Positions 22,926 to 33,914 of a stretch of 44,732 bases of DNA are shown here, piece by piece (position 1 is the stretch's first letter; each line of letters starts with the position of its first letter). Position numbers and translations under genes: made by a program. The notes under the pieces were generated by a model. The model was not told the DNA's origin. It saw only the letters and a program-made list of their open reading frames with translations, and did not search any database. Location of the stretch: the NCBI GenBank assembly GCA_037447655.1, contig JBBHKE010003375.1, forward strand, positions 1-44,732, read 5' to 3'. This stretch comes from Zygnema cylindricum (Eukaryota; Streptophyta; Zygnematophyceae; Zygnematales; Zygnemataceae).

Positions 22926-23375
22926 CGATTTGTCGCGTTCCCTTAGATTTGCGAAATGAATAGTGTTTACTAACGTGTCAAATTTGCGACGCTTTGTCGC
23001 GTTCCCTAAGATTTGTGAAATGAATGGTGTACTACACTGTGAATCGTTATTAGCCTTATGTACTCTATATCGACACCCCAAAATTTTGACATTGATACCT
23101 TAAATATAACAAATTACACTATTTAAGGACATGGACCATAATTTGCCACGTCTCCTGGCACTAAATTTGAATGAATGACGCTATTTTTTTCTTTACTCTA
23201 ATAATTTCTATAGTCTAATAACGATTCGCGGTGTACCGTGTCAGATTTGCGACGCTTTGTCGCATTCCCTAAGATTGCGAAATGAATAGTGTTACTACCG
23301 TGTCAGATTTGCGACGTTTGTTGCGTTCCCTAAGATTTGCGAAAAAAAATAGTGTTACTACCGTGTCAGATTTGC
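22926..23375. repeat. minisatellite, about 62-bp unit, interrupted by a MITE
   Basis: Units carry GTGTCAGATTTGCGACG, then TTTGTCGCGTTCCCTAAGAT and GCGAAATGAATAGTGTTACTAC. About two units lie left of the MITE-A member at 23035 and two and a half right of it. Confidence 0.85.
23035..23233. mobile_element. MITE-A member inserted in the minisatellite
   Basis: TA at 23033-23034 and 23234-23235. Neighbouring minisatellite units show the uninterrupted site TTACTACCGTGTCAG, so the TA duplication and both ends are directly confirmed. Left terminus CACTGTGAATCGTTATTAG, right terminus CTAATAACGATTCGCGGTG. Confidence 0.92.
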
Positions 23376-23729
23376 GATTCTAATCATGATGTCACATACT
23401 TCCACGATACCAAAGAGTACAAAGTACAATAATGTTGGATTGTATGGACAGTACAATTTTTTCTTTTTTTTTTTGGTTTTTTGGTTGACCGACCGTAACC
23501 CACCGTTTTTTTTTTCTGGTGATTCAACCGACCGCAACCGCCCGGCCCTAAAAATTTGGCAACCGAATCCGTTCCGGATCCGGCGCGGGCGGTCGGTTAA
23601 CGGTCGGTCACGGTTTCGGTTGACCGTTTGTGACCTCTGGTACGCGTTAATGAATTTTAAACTTCTACATATCGGCTGAAAATCATAATCGAGAGCGAAG
23701 AGGATTATTCCATGCCGACAGCTCCAAAC

Positions 23730-24003
23730 CATAGTTCAAAAGTAGGCGTTTTTATGGTAGGCCTTTGGTCGGCGCCTTTATCGTAAGTTGTGTTATGGGC
23801 TTTTCATGTGATCTTCTTAGATCGCTACTTTGATCAGCGACCGTCCGATCGTCCGAATCTGACGGTGTAAATAAAATTTTTTGGTCCGAATGTTTTAATT
23901 GGTCCGAATAGGTCCGAATATTATGGGTCTTAAGGTCATATTGTATGTTTTGCATACAATAGGCATATTGTATGGGCCTACTTTCACCTACTTTTGAACT
24001 ATG
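23730..24003. mobile_element. hAT-like MITE (MITE-B), copy 2, perfect 8-bp TSD
   Basis: CATAGTTCAAAAGTAGG to CTACTTTTGAACTATG with CTCCAAAC duplicated at 23722-23729 and 24004-24011. It is closely similar to 9555-9860 but lacks one of the two internal TTTGGTCCGAATGTTTT units. Confidence 0.95.
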
Positions 24004-24185
24004 CTCCAAACAATAACCATACAGCTGCCGCTACGCTTACTCTTTGATTATATCGTACGGAAATGTTTGTACTTGTGATTTGCTGTGCACATTTTTGCTT
24101 TCTGTGAAGATCGTCTGCCAGCGTACATGAAAGCATGAAACTTTTCAAAAATTTAGCCGTTTCTCCACTTGGCTTCATAATAGCC

Positions 24186-24195
24186 NNNNNNNNNN
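24186..24195. other. assembly gap, 10 N
   Basis: Ten N, probably a placeholder of unknown true length. Linkage of features across it rests on scaffolding only. Confidence 0.99.
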
Positions 24196-24441
24196 TGGCC
24201 GGTTTAAGGTTGCCCGTTTCTTCCTTCGCGAGGCTCCTTAGCTAACACGGGCCACGATATAACTACTGTTATAGTATAAGAGTTTCTGAAAACTCCTTGT
24301 GAACCTCGTACAGGTCTAACAAGAGGCCCGTGAGGTTCGTCACCCGAACTTTACAGTGGGGACGTACGTGTAACGTGGGCTCGATATCCGAAATTGTTGT
24401 AAAATCCACACTAAAAACTATACAAAATTGGACGTACCAGC

Positions 24442-24522
24442 GTAACATCTGAGCAAGTGGTACAGTGGTTAGTACATTCAGAGCTAAAGTGAAAGGTCCC
24501 AGGTTCAAAACATGACCGGCTC
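24442..24522 (+). other. tRNA-like sequence, possibly a SINE head
   Basis: GAGCAAGTGGTACAGTGGTTAGTA carries an A-box-like TGGTACAGTGG, and GGTTCAAAACA (about 24503-24513) a B-box-like sequence. GAGC near the start can pair with GCTC near the end (GACCGGCTCA). The anticodon loop would lack the usual U33, so it is not a normal tRNA gene. It sits where the gypsy-B RT stops. Confidence 0.5.
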
Positions 24523-24549
24523 ATCAATCTCTTCATTGGGATCGTCCAT

Positions 24550-25380
24550 TCTATCCCCCGATTCTAGGAATCTTAACATACCCCAAAAATACCTTTGTCT
24601 GGGTGACATTTCAAGCCCACTGCTTGGAGTGCCCGGAGAACAATCTGGACATGCTCCAAGTGTTCCTCAAAAGTCTTTGAGAATATGATATTGTCATCAA
24701 TATAGCACCGGGCACAATCGATTCCTCGGAGCGCTTCCTTCTTTGCCCGTTGGAATTTGGCCGGTGCATTCTTGAGTCAGAATGGCATGTAAATCCATTA
24801 ATAAAGTATGGAACTTGCCGAAAATGCGGTTCTCTCCCTGTGCTTTGGTTCCACGGCAAATCTGGTGGAACTTGTTCTTCATGTCTAGAGTGGAGTAGAT
24901 AGTGGCACCAGCAAGAGAGTCGAACATCTCTTCCGGGGTCGGCATCGGATACCTGTTAGAGATGGTGGCAGTGTTGAGCATGCGATAATCTCCACACATC
25001 TGGAAATCTACAGTCTTCCCGGACGAGTCCTTTTTTGGATGGAGAACTATCGAGGAAGAGAACCCATGAAGTTCTGTGCTTTGATGAACCAATCCGGCTT
25101 CCACAAAAGTCTGGACTTTCGCCGTAATGAATTCCTTCTCCTTGAAGGTGAGAGGATAGCGCTTCTACCAAACAGTAGCCGTCTCGTTGATCAAATCGAT
25201 TCGGAAAGGTGTTCCTTTCTAAATATAGGCATCGGTTTCCTGACCATGAGAACACCTGTTTGTTTTTGGCCAAGATTTTGGAAAGCCGCGCCTTTTGCTA
25301 AGGGTCCAATTGCTCTCCCAAGGTCTAATCCATTTTCCCCGGCTCAACGGCAACCCAAGCTTCCGGCGGTCTACCCTAGA
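24550..25380 (-). pseudogene. gypsy-B reverse transcriptase, truncated
   Basis: Ty3/gypsy RT: VEAGLVHQSTELHGFSSSIV, CGDYRMLNTATISNRYPMP, GATIYSTLDMKNKFHQI, and, after frameshifts, RCYIDDNIIFSKTFEEHLEH (24640-24725) with the YIDD catalytic box. It stops soon after HPDK at about 24590, without connection or RNase H domain. The N-terminal part at 25150-25380 is shifted in frame. Confidence 0.85.
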
Positions 25381-26217
25381 GGTTAATGTTGAATTCCAAC
25401 GTTATCGGTGGATATGCCCCTAACCCTCTGGCTAGGACACTACCGCTGACAACTTCCGCTAAGCTGTCGCCATCTAAGCCGTCATCCCTCCCCAGTGGGA
25501 AAACTAGCGTTGGTGAAATGTGATTTTTTCTTCTCCTTTCTCTCCCCCTATGAAGCTGCAAAGTTGCTTGCATCGCTAACAACTAAGGAGCTTGAAGGTA
25601 AATTGCCGTTGATTCGGGGACTTGAGACTTGAAAAGGCAAATGCATGTTTGAGCACCCGTATGATCGAATTCAAATCCATACTGTACCCAATTAGGTTGC
25701 ACCTCTGAAAGTCTCTAATACCTGGTGCTGCTGTGGTGCCTTTATAAAATCCCATTGCTTCTTCTTGTTCTGCAATTGTTGGTTTTGTCTAGATTCCCGT
25801 TTTAGTGTCAAAAATCATTCCGGCTACCCTTTTCCGATAAGGGTGACTGTGAGGAAAATAGACCAAAGTCGAGAGTGCTTTCCGTGGGAATCTTGGTTTG
25901 TTGCACTAAAAGAAATGGGAGCGGTCGGGTTGAGTAACGTGGTGGCCGTTCTACCTTCCCTAAGTATTTGGTGCATAGAATTTTGCGGGTCAGGAATTTG
26001 CTTTTCCAACAGTTGCCGGAGGACAGGAAGCGAGATCATATTGTTCCAATATGCTCTGAGTCTGTTTTCCCTGGATCCCATCTGGGCGGCGTGAAAAATC
26101 AAGAGTGCTGCTAAAATCCAGGTTACGTGATTCGAGCTGTCCGCAACCTGTTTCCGTTTATGATCTCTCGCGTGGACATTTTCCTGAACGTACCCCACTG
26201 GTGTGTCTTGGAGCTGT

Positions 26218-26417
26218 TAAAACCCCTAACTAATATATATTTCCAATAAACCTCTGGATAGCCTAGGTAGCCATGGCTCTAGCTCCCTCTCCAATTTGTC
26301 AATGACTGCGACAAGTTTGAGAGTTAGAGAAAAAAGTTAGAGGTAGACTGCCTCGGCTTCTTTCTATACTTTTATTTAGACCTAGAAAATACTTCAAATA
26401 GTGCATTAATTTCTACA
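26218..26417 (-). repeat. 200-bp fragment of LTR1 inside gypsy-B
   Basis: Matches the last 200 bases of LTR1 (AAAACCCCTAACTAATATAT through TAGACCTAGAAAATACTT to TTTCTACA). The rest of the LTR is absent, so it is a deletion remnant. It splits the gypsy-B region between RT and protease. Confidence 0.93.
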
Positions 26418-26828
26418 GGGAAGACTCTGATGAGCATTGGAGAAGGCAGACACTTGAAGTTGTTGAGGATATAAGTGGTGAAGTTGGTGGAGGCGATGTT
26501 CGTTGACTTCCCGTAGCAACGGGGGATATCTCCACGGCTGCGTATGACTCCACCAAATATCTTGTCTTGAAAACCCCTTCCAAATCGGAACTAATCCCCG
26601 AAAAGAGAGATAAAATACGGAGTCCGTAATTGAGGACTGCCAATGAACCCATTGTCGATCGAACCCCATGTTATCAAACTTCGTTTTGGAAGAATCAGAC
26701 AAGGGTGTAGAAACGAAATCCTTTAATGATAAAGCCGAGAAAGTCTGATCCACTCCCAGCCGAAGTTTCGCCACCTGTAATAATCTATTATTATATTCTT
26801 TTGCCCACCGCTTGGAAATGGGGAATTG

Positions 26829-27417
26829 CTAGATTTCTTCCTTTATATCTGTGGAACTACCAAACATTGCCATCGAAGATGATGTAGTATACACCAGGTA
26901 ACATCTAGACACCGTGACATTTGTCTTCGCCCGGTTCCATAAATCCAAAGGAACCACCACTTTGGTTCTTTCGCAATTTCCGTGGTCTCGAACGGTACAT
27001 TGTTCTTTCCACACACTTAAACTCATATTTAGGTGGGTCCAAGTTGCTAACCCTAACAGAATTTCAAATTGAGTAACTTCAACCACTGAGAAGGGGAGTT
27101 CAAAATTTCACCTTCTAGCCTGCGTCATCTAAGAGTTCGATTTCCATGGCTTTGATGATGCCATGGACAGGTTTGCTACCGTTGCTTACCGTGCTAAGGC
27201 AGATGTTACTCGGGCGGATTTCAGGCCTGAGTTTTTCAGGCATTTTCTGTAAAGGGGAAGTGGTAATGAGGTTGGGGAGTGCCCCGGTGTCGACCACAAC
27301 GTCTTCGAATCCTCCGTACCCGTTGAGCTTGAAGTTACCCATCCAGTTTAGTATAAGAGCCAATGATAAGGCTTTGTAGTCCCTGTCCAATATAGGGGTT
27401 TTCGATGATTTGGACAA
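26829..27417 (-). pseudogene. gypsy-B aspartic protease region
   Basis: The frame 27115-27417 has VVVDTGALPNLIT (DTG at residues 43-45 of that frame), the retropepsin active site, followed by a frame change and then VVEVTQFEILLGLATW, which resembles the C-terminal part of gypsy proteases (where a family ILG motif is usual). It lies between the gag and RT remnants of the same decayed element. Confidence 0.68.
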
Positions 27418-27569
27418 AAAGACAGCGGTTGGCGAAGTGGCCCTGTCGACCCTCCCTTTTCAAGAGTGGATTTCTTCTCCCAATGCCTGAATGAGGATTT
27501 CTTCGGGCATGTTGTGGGAGGACGCTAGATTCTTTACGTGGGTGATGGCGAATGGGATGAGGTGCCGGA

Positions 27570-30040
27570 CTAGCATGACGGGCGGTTTGGAGGAAGGAAG
27601 GCTAGCTTTCGATGAAGATGGGAGTGAATTTTGTGATTGGAATCTTTATCCTTTCCTTCTTCCCCGTCATTCTCGCAACCGGAATCGGGGATTGGCGGAG
27701 TTTGGGGAGTTTCATTTTCCGGGCGTTCTGCCATGTATCTCTCGAACCAGTCCTGATTGTCCTTTTTCTCTCGTTCCAGTAACTCTTTTTCCCGTTGTTG
27801 TTTCTCGCTCTGGTAGTTCTCGAAACCGGGAGGCAATTTAGGTTTGGGAGGAAGAGATGGCGGATGAGTGGGTTTGATTCTGAGGCCAATGTTGATGTTC
27901 AACATTACTGTACTGGGAGTAAAAGACAAAGGACATGTAGCTTTCCAGTTATGGTCCCTATGACCCATTTTCTCCCTGTATTGTCTTTGCATAGAGGTGG
28001 AATTTCGGAGTTGGCGGCGGCTATCTCCCACCCCAACATTTTAAGCTCCGGACAGGAAAGTTCGGGCATGGTGGGCATTTGGAGGTTCCAAATCCCAACC
28101 TAATAAGTCATCATCATTAGAACTCGCTGTGCTTTGAAGCTCAAGCTCCGCGAGCTTTTGTTACAACTCATGTTTCTGTTTTTGGAGTCATTTTGCTGTC
28201 GTGAGCGGAGCACGCCGAGAAGAAGATCCCAAGCGGAGGGCAGCCAACTCTGCAGCCTGTTGTCCATAGCCTATTTCAGCCATGGACTACACTCGGAAGC
28301 ACCACAGGCTACCCCTCAAACAGATGTGTTTCAGACAGCATAGATTACTCCACAATAAATAAAATCCCATTTCATTGCACCAATAGGCAGTACACTATAG
28401 ACAATGTAATCTCCCAAAGTTACAGCCAAATCCACCAAGGAACGTAGAAGATATAAGCTCCAGAGTTTCACAAAAAAAGCTGACAGCTTCACAAACTAAC
28501 CACTTAGACCTCTTTAGGAACTCTATTCTTTCGTAAAAATTGCGTTTCCTTATGCGCGAGGAAGCCGCAAGCCTCGCAGTTCGTGTCTTCGGTGGTGTAT
28601 TTATTGCGGATTTCATTTGAGATCTGGGCATAATCAAACTTTGGAAGTTTGATTTGTCGCAGCTACCATTTCGACATTTTGGCGGTTTCTCCTCGGGGAG
28701 TCGGACAGTGTCTTTAGTTAGTGGCGTCTTCTCCACCCCTCTTTGCCTTTTTAGCCTTTTTTACTGCTTGCGGGTCTTTTCTGCACGTTTTTTCTCCCAT
28801 TCTTTTAGCTTCAAGGCCAGTTGCGGTTTAAGTTTTCGTGTCCAGTGCATCCACCCATGACCAAATTGCTGACAATTTAGGCAATTGTAAAGAAAAACTT
28901 TGTCGTCTGCTCCCATCGCCAGTTGAGACCCGCTGTCAACCAGTTTTTTTCCTTTGAGCTTCCTCAAAGCTTGAAGTTCAGCCTTTTCCTCCTCACTCAA
29001 AGAGGTCTCACCGGCGAATCCTGCAAAATTTCCGCGAGCCTTGCGGTCACGGCCTTCTCCTTTGCCTCACTGTGGACAATGTGATTGTATAACTTCATCG
29101 CCACCAACGAAATGTTCTTGGCTGAGGGATTAATGTCCTGAATTGCCAGTTCGGCAATCCAATTATTCAGTGCAGTCTGCCTTGTTGGCCGAATGAATTA
29201 CTGACGGTGATGAAATATTTCGTTGCCATCGCCGGAAGATCAATAGTGGACAGCTTTGTCGTCTGACAAAGGCAGGAGAGTCGGTTAAAGAGGGTGTGCA
29301 CAGTCTCATTCTTCAAACATCGGAATTTCGTGAATTCTTTGATCGCAAACTCATTTTTCTCGGTGTAAAGGAGTCTCCAGATGTTAAGCAAATTGTTACA
29401 AGGGTTGGGATTGGCAACCATGCGAGTTGCTGCATGGGCTGCCTATATTGCTTGCAGCAGGTTCACATAGGCACTTCCCTGTGCTTGTAATTTCGTGTCT
29501 TGTGTAAAGGTAGCACTAACGGGGGTTGCAGGAGCCGCAGCCAAGTTAGCCTCTGCATGTAAAGCTGCAGCATCAAGGGCAGGATCCGAGATCTTGATGC
29601 TAACAGCCATCAAAAGAGGTTGATGCTCTTTATAATCCGCCAACGACCCTCTGGAAAGGTAGTTGACCATCATGAAAAGAGGGTTTTTTTGAAGTCATCC
29701 GGAATGGCTCCTCCCCGGTACTTATTGATTTCGGATTGTGTGAAAGGCTTCCACAACAACTCAAAATCCGAAAATGCGATCCCCGAGCTATCCCCTGTAA
29801 AGATCCGGTTATCCCCCATTTCCTTTTCTTCGACTGCAGGATTGTTGAAATGGGAAGAGGAAGGCCTGGTGGGGCTAACAAACTCAGCGGGCAAGATGAC
29901 TCACGTATCCTCTTCCTCGAAACAAAACAGTGTCCTCCACCGGAAGAAGGTGTTGCCTTGAGAGGTGTAGGTCCCCCTCCCACAAAGGAAGTATCAGCGC
30001 CTGAAAATGTGGTTGGAGGAAGGATGTTCCTCACTTGTAG
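27570..30040 (-). pseudogene. gypsy-B gag remnant with two zinc-knuckle-like motifs
   Basis: Four or more minus-strand frames in sequence. The N-terminal part has GDSSGIAFSDFELLWKPFTQ (29670-29894). A capsid-like part at 29167-29421 reads LLNIWRLLYTEKNEFAIKEF and LKNETVHTLFNRLSCL. The knuckle at 28761-29000 is CLNCQQFGHGWMHW, where the fourth metal ligand Cys is replaced by Trp. A second knuckle-like GHRDHNWKATCP lies near 27950, with the first cysteines out of frame, followed by a Pro/Lys/Glu-rich linker. The order gag, protease, RT is normal for gypsy elements. No LTR pair was found for it. Confidence 0.6.
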
Positions 30041-30052
30041 AAGGACAAAATA

Positions 30053-30654
30053 GTAACCTAGAACACACTATAATACACAGCGGAAAGACTCCAAGGATCT
30101 CCCCGTAGCAACAGCAAGAGCACACAACACTCACACATAAAGGTCAAGCTATATTATCGGAGATTACGGTGACATCTCTGAGGTCTACTCGAAGTGTGTC
30201 TTTTCACCTCCCCTTCTTTAAACTGTACTGCTAGTCAACTATGGTGTGCTGTGGTTCCCGATAATCACGATTGACGGATCTATCAAAGTATCTTTTGAGA
30301 AATTAAATTAAATTACGCATTGCTATCTTACGCTGCGTTGTTATGCATTACGCTATCTACTAAGTTCTTATCTTTATGTTGCAGTGGTCGGAATAAGCAT
30401 TTGCGATGTCTGCCAGCAGTATAACGGTCCGTGCTCAAGTGCCACATTTAACCTGTTATAGTGCCTCCCATAAGGATTGATATGAACCTAACTGAGGAAA
30501 GTGAAGTTAGCGGGTATGCATATGTCTCTTTACAGTACTCCTTGAATTCTGTCATAGAAAGTCAAAGTTAATTTTGAGCTGCTCACGTCGAGTCTCGGCG
30601 CGATATGATGTCTGCCGTCATGATCGTTTCGAGTCAGCGTTGGCTTCATCCTCC
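30053..30654. other. no gene seen; may hold an LTR remnant of gypsy-B
   Basis: Lies just upstream (minus sense) of the gypsy-B gag, where its 5' LTR and leader would be expected. I found no partner repeat in the window. Confidence 0.3.
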
Positions 30655-31878
30655 TTACTTTGGTAGTCTTTGCGCGGTCGCGCGGCCGATCGATTTTTTG
30701 GGTACTATAACTTGAGGGGACTCGGGTTCCTCAACTTGATGTGCACTTTCCGCCACTTCGTTGGTCGGCTCCCATCGACGTACCTTCTTTAATTTGAAGA
30801 TATCATGTTTCCTGGCAGCTCGGGCCCGCTGCAGAGCTTTCTTTCGTGCCAGCTTGAGTGCCCGTATCTTGGGTGTGACCTCCACTCGAGAGATGATGTC
30901 ATGAAGGCGGACATCCCACGGGTGATAATGGCGGAGCAACCCGGATAAATCCACCCTGTACCGATAGTTGTCTTGAACTACTTCCACACACTGCAAGGCA
31001 CGAGGGTTTAATTGCACATAACCCTTGTGGTTATTCCCAAGGTCCTTCGTTCTCATAAAGGTCCAAGCAAGGTGTGACGTCACATCGGCGGGGATATTAA
31101 TGGGGTCCCCAGTTTTTCCAGTGCGCCACGTTTCAAACTCTGAAAGATCCCAATAAAAGCGCTTAGCGAAGCTGAAGGTCAGGTCTGGATGTCGGGTGTT
31201 TGTAGGGAGTGGAAAGAGGTAATCCAGAATTTCCTCTCATTTTTCACTCTCCTCGTCCGTGTCCTGTTGATCCTCACGAAGGAGAAATACATCGTCTCCG
31301 CTAGGGTACCGTGCTCCCGCCTTGTTTTCCGCGCTTTCTCAAGACTGTTCATCTCCAGAGCTCTCTTTATTGGGGTCGCTCATCACCACCAGATCAGAGG
31401 CATGCTCCTCAATTGGCAGAGTTGTCGGTTCCTGCTCCGGCTCCTCAGCGTGCGAGATCTTATGATCCTCCTCATCCTCTTGGTCCTCCTCCTGAAATGG
31501 GTTTTATTCAGGGTCTTGTGAATTTTCTCAGCCTTCTCCTCCACTGGTCTCCACCGGCCACGCCTCGCTACTGGCTGTCTCCCCAAGCTCCAGCCTTGGT
31601 TCCACCTCCCTCCTCCAGTCTGCCTCTACCTTGGCCTCCGCTGCCATTAATAATATGTCCGGGCGGGGTATATCTTCTTGCCCTACCCGTACAAGTTTTC
31701 TCCGTTTTGGTGGTGGATAAGACGACGACGCCATAGATGTTGTCGTGTAGGACAATTCAAGTAATTCAAGAAGGGAAGGTAAGCTCGCTCTGCGGAGCGA
31801 AAAGCTCTCGAAACTGCCTTGACTGGGTCGGTCTCGAGGGTTAATGGCAGCTTTATCAGAGAGGGTTGAGGATTTCAT
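30655..31878 (-). pseudogene. unrecognised decayed ORF of about 400 codons, 3' of the chromovirus
   Basis: One minus-strand frame connects 31878 to 30655 across four stops, three of them TGA. It starts MKSSTLSDKAAINPRDRPSQ, then a basic PPPKRRKLV, an acidic middle with EEDQEDEEDHK, and a well-formed C-terminal part: DLTFSFAKRFYWDLSEFETW, DPINIPADVTSHLAWTFMRT, NYRYRVDLSGLLRHYHPWDV, and a basic helix LARKKALQRARAARKH. I do not recognise the family. It has the strand of the neighbouring chromovirus and may be an extra ORF of an element, a gag of another element, or a captured host gene. Confidence 0.5.
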
Positions 31879-31968
31879 GATTGGAGTCTTCCAAGTGTCG
31901 CATCATGCGAGAGTATTGTAGTCCAACATTTAGTAACCTCCGCTGCTGCGACGAAATAGAGGGTTCGT

Positions 31969-31985
31969 CGTCACCAATGTGGTGA
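31969..31985 (-). promoter_or_regulatory. possible primer-binding site
   Basis: The minus strand reads CCACATTGGTGACGACGAACC, that is an LTR-like CA end, one T, then TGGTGACGACGAACC. A PBS starting TGG pairs with the CCA end of a tRNA. It lies between the chromovirus chromodomain and the unknown ORF, preceded in minus sense by a purine-rich stretch at about 32107-32127. The tRNA is not identified and no LTR pair is proven. Confidence 0.3.
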
Positions 31986-32121
31986 AACACAACTGCGCTG
32001 TTGCGATTTGCTGTCCGCGTAGCCATGGCGCCGCGATTCTGATACAGTACCGAACTATACTGCGCTTTGGTGGCTGCGCAATCATAATGCTGCGATCCGT
32101 TAACATCACCGCTCCGTTTCT

Positions 32122-32370
32122 TCACCGCGTCCCCCATATGATCGCGATGGTTGCGATACTGCAAGTTGTTTCTTTATCACGTCCGTTGCGATTGCCCGTC
32201 CGGTTAAGCCAAGTGTTTGCACGCTGCGTAAACCGGCGCAACAATTCACGCGAATGCAGATCCTCCTTGTCTACCCAAGAATCGTCTTCAACTTTGAAGC
32301 CGTTCCAACGCACCAAATATTGGGTGGAGTTAGAATGCCGAGAGCTACGCGACTGAAGGATCTCCTCCAC
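32122..32370 (-). pseudogene. chromovirus chromodomain
   Basis: VEEILQSRSSRHSNSTQYLV then RWNGFKVEDDSWVDKEDL is a chromodomain with its aromatic-rich YLVRWNGF and DDSW core. In chromoviruses this C-terminal domain of integrase steers insertion to chromatin marks. It follows the integrase frame after a small gap and frameshift. Confidence 0.92.
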
Positions 32371-32415
32371 CTCGTACTCGTCTAACGTACCCTGAATGGG
32401 CGGTAAAGGGGTACT

Positions 32416-33475
32416 TCACCGTCGATTAAGAAAAATCAAACCGGGGTCGTGAAACGGTTGGAGAAGGTAAACATGGAAAACATTGTGAATATGCCAGTCC
32501 CTCGGTATATCCAACTTATAGGCAACCTCTCCCACCTTTGAAAGAACAGTGAACGGGCGTGTAAATTTCGGTGCTAATTTCTTGGAGACGGCACCCGGTA
32601 ACGACATGTTTGCCATATTAAGGCAAACTTTATCACCCACGCTAAACACAATGTCCCTCCAGTGAGCATCGGCCTGCGACTTTTGAGGAATCCTTTGCAA
32701 GCTGGAGCGTCTTCGCGGCTTTCTCCAGATTCTTGTGCAACGTTTTGGCAAAATCTAGAGCAGCGGGTGAAGGGCAGTCTGCTGCCAATAAATTTTGGGG
32801 AAGGGTGGGCTGTGGTCCATTGAGATAAAATGGCGTAGCATTCGTGGACGAGTGTACCGCACTATTATACGCCACCTCAATTGCCGTCAAATGGTTCACC
32901 CAATCCGTTTGTTGTACTGATACATAAGCCCGCAAAGCCTCCTCCAAAGTCTGATTCACTCTTTCGGTCTAACCATCGGTCTGAGGGTGATAAGTTGTGG
33001 ACATGGCCAACAGCGTTCCACACAGCTCGAACAGACTTTTCCAAAAGTGGCTCACATTTGATCACGGTCGCTTACAATCCTCTTCGGGAGTCTGTGATGG
33101 CGGAATATCTCCCGAAAGAATAAGTGCCACATCGCGCGCTGTGGCTGTGGTTATCGTGGGTAGGAAATGGGCCATTTTCGTCAAATAATCCACAACGACG
33201 AAGATGGAGTCATAGCCTTCCCAAGTCAACGGAAGAGCAACGGTGAAGTCTATCAAAATCGCCTCCCAAGGAACAAATGGTATCGGAAGGGGTTGTAACA
33301 CACCTTGGTGACCTGATTCGGATTTATTTCTGTTATATGGGTCACACGTCCACACATACTCTGCAATGTTTTGAGTCATGTTCGGCCAATAATACGCCTC
33401 AACGACACGTGCTGTTGTTTTATCCCGCGCGAAATGTCCACTAAGCGGCTCGTCATGACTCATGTTAATTATCAA
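32416..33475 (-). pseudogene. chromovirus integrase
   Basis: Starts with the zinc-binding region HDEPLSGHFARDKTTARVVE, WPNMTQNIAEYVWTCDPYNR, in which the second Cys of the usual CxxC has become Tyr. The core has LIDFTVALPLTWEGYDSIFV (first Asp). A shifted frame gives a SDRDQMVSHFW-like second Asp region and a TERVNQTLEEALRAYVS catalytic Glu region, preceded by a TAG stop at about 32971 where family members have Gln or similar. The C-terminal module LAPKFTRPFTVLSKVGEVAY is the GPY/F-type domain. Broken by frameshifts and a stop. Confidence 0.9.
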
Positions 33476-33479
33476 ATGA

Positions 33480-33914
33480 CATAACTAATAATTTGTCAGA
33501 ACGTAAAGTCTAGTTGTTTGACTTGGTTTGTATCGCTGCACACCATTTGTTGTTCTAACCTATACCTTCTGTTTTTCCAATTCCTAGATTGCCTCGTCTT
33601 CGTCGTATGCAGCCTTAATCCTACTTAACCACTGGTCGTCCACTTGTAGCGTACTGGTTACTCCACTGAGTTCTGGATCTTGCGCTTTGTTTTGCGGTGT
33701 TCTTTTTTCACAGCGTTTACGTTTCCATCCTGCGATGCTTGCGATTGTTGCGTTGTCACTAGCCCAGCTACTCTAAGTGTTCTCGACAGCGCATCCGTCG
33801 GGTTTCTTTTGCCGGTCTATACTCAATAGCTAGTTCCGGCCCAAAGGTCTGAAGAAACGTCATCCATCACACCTACTTCTTTGACAACTTCGGCTGTGTC
33901 TGAAGATACTGTAG
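33480..33914 (-). pseudogene. chromovirus RNase H end, 3' of the solo LTR
   Basis: After one frame change the minus strand gives FGPELAIEYRPAK and NPTDALSRTLRVAG, the typical end of gypsy RNase H, followed by a spacer that leads to the integrase. The upstream half of the domain is on the other side of the LTR at 33915-35100, so the insertion cut the domain in two. Confidence 0.82.

Noticed and set aside
27146-28343. Plus-strand frames across the gypsy-B gag and protease region
   Set aside because: They are antisense to the protease and gag remnants, which have motif support on the minus strand.
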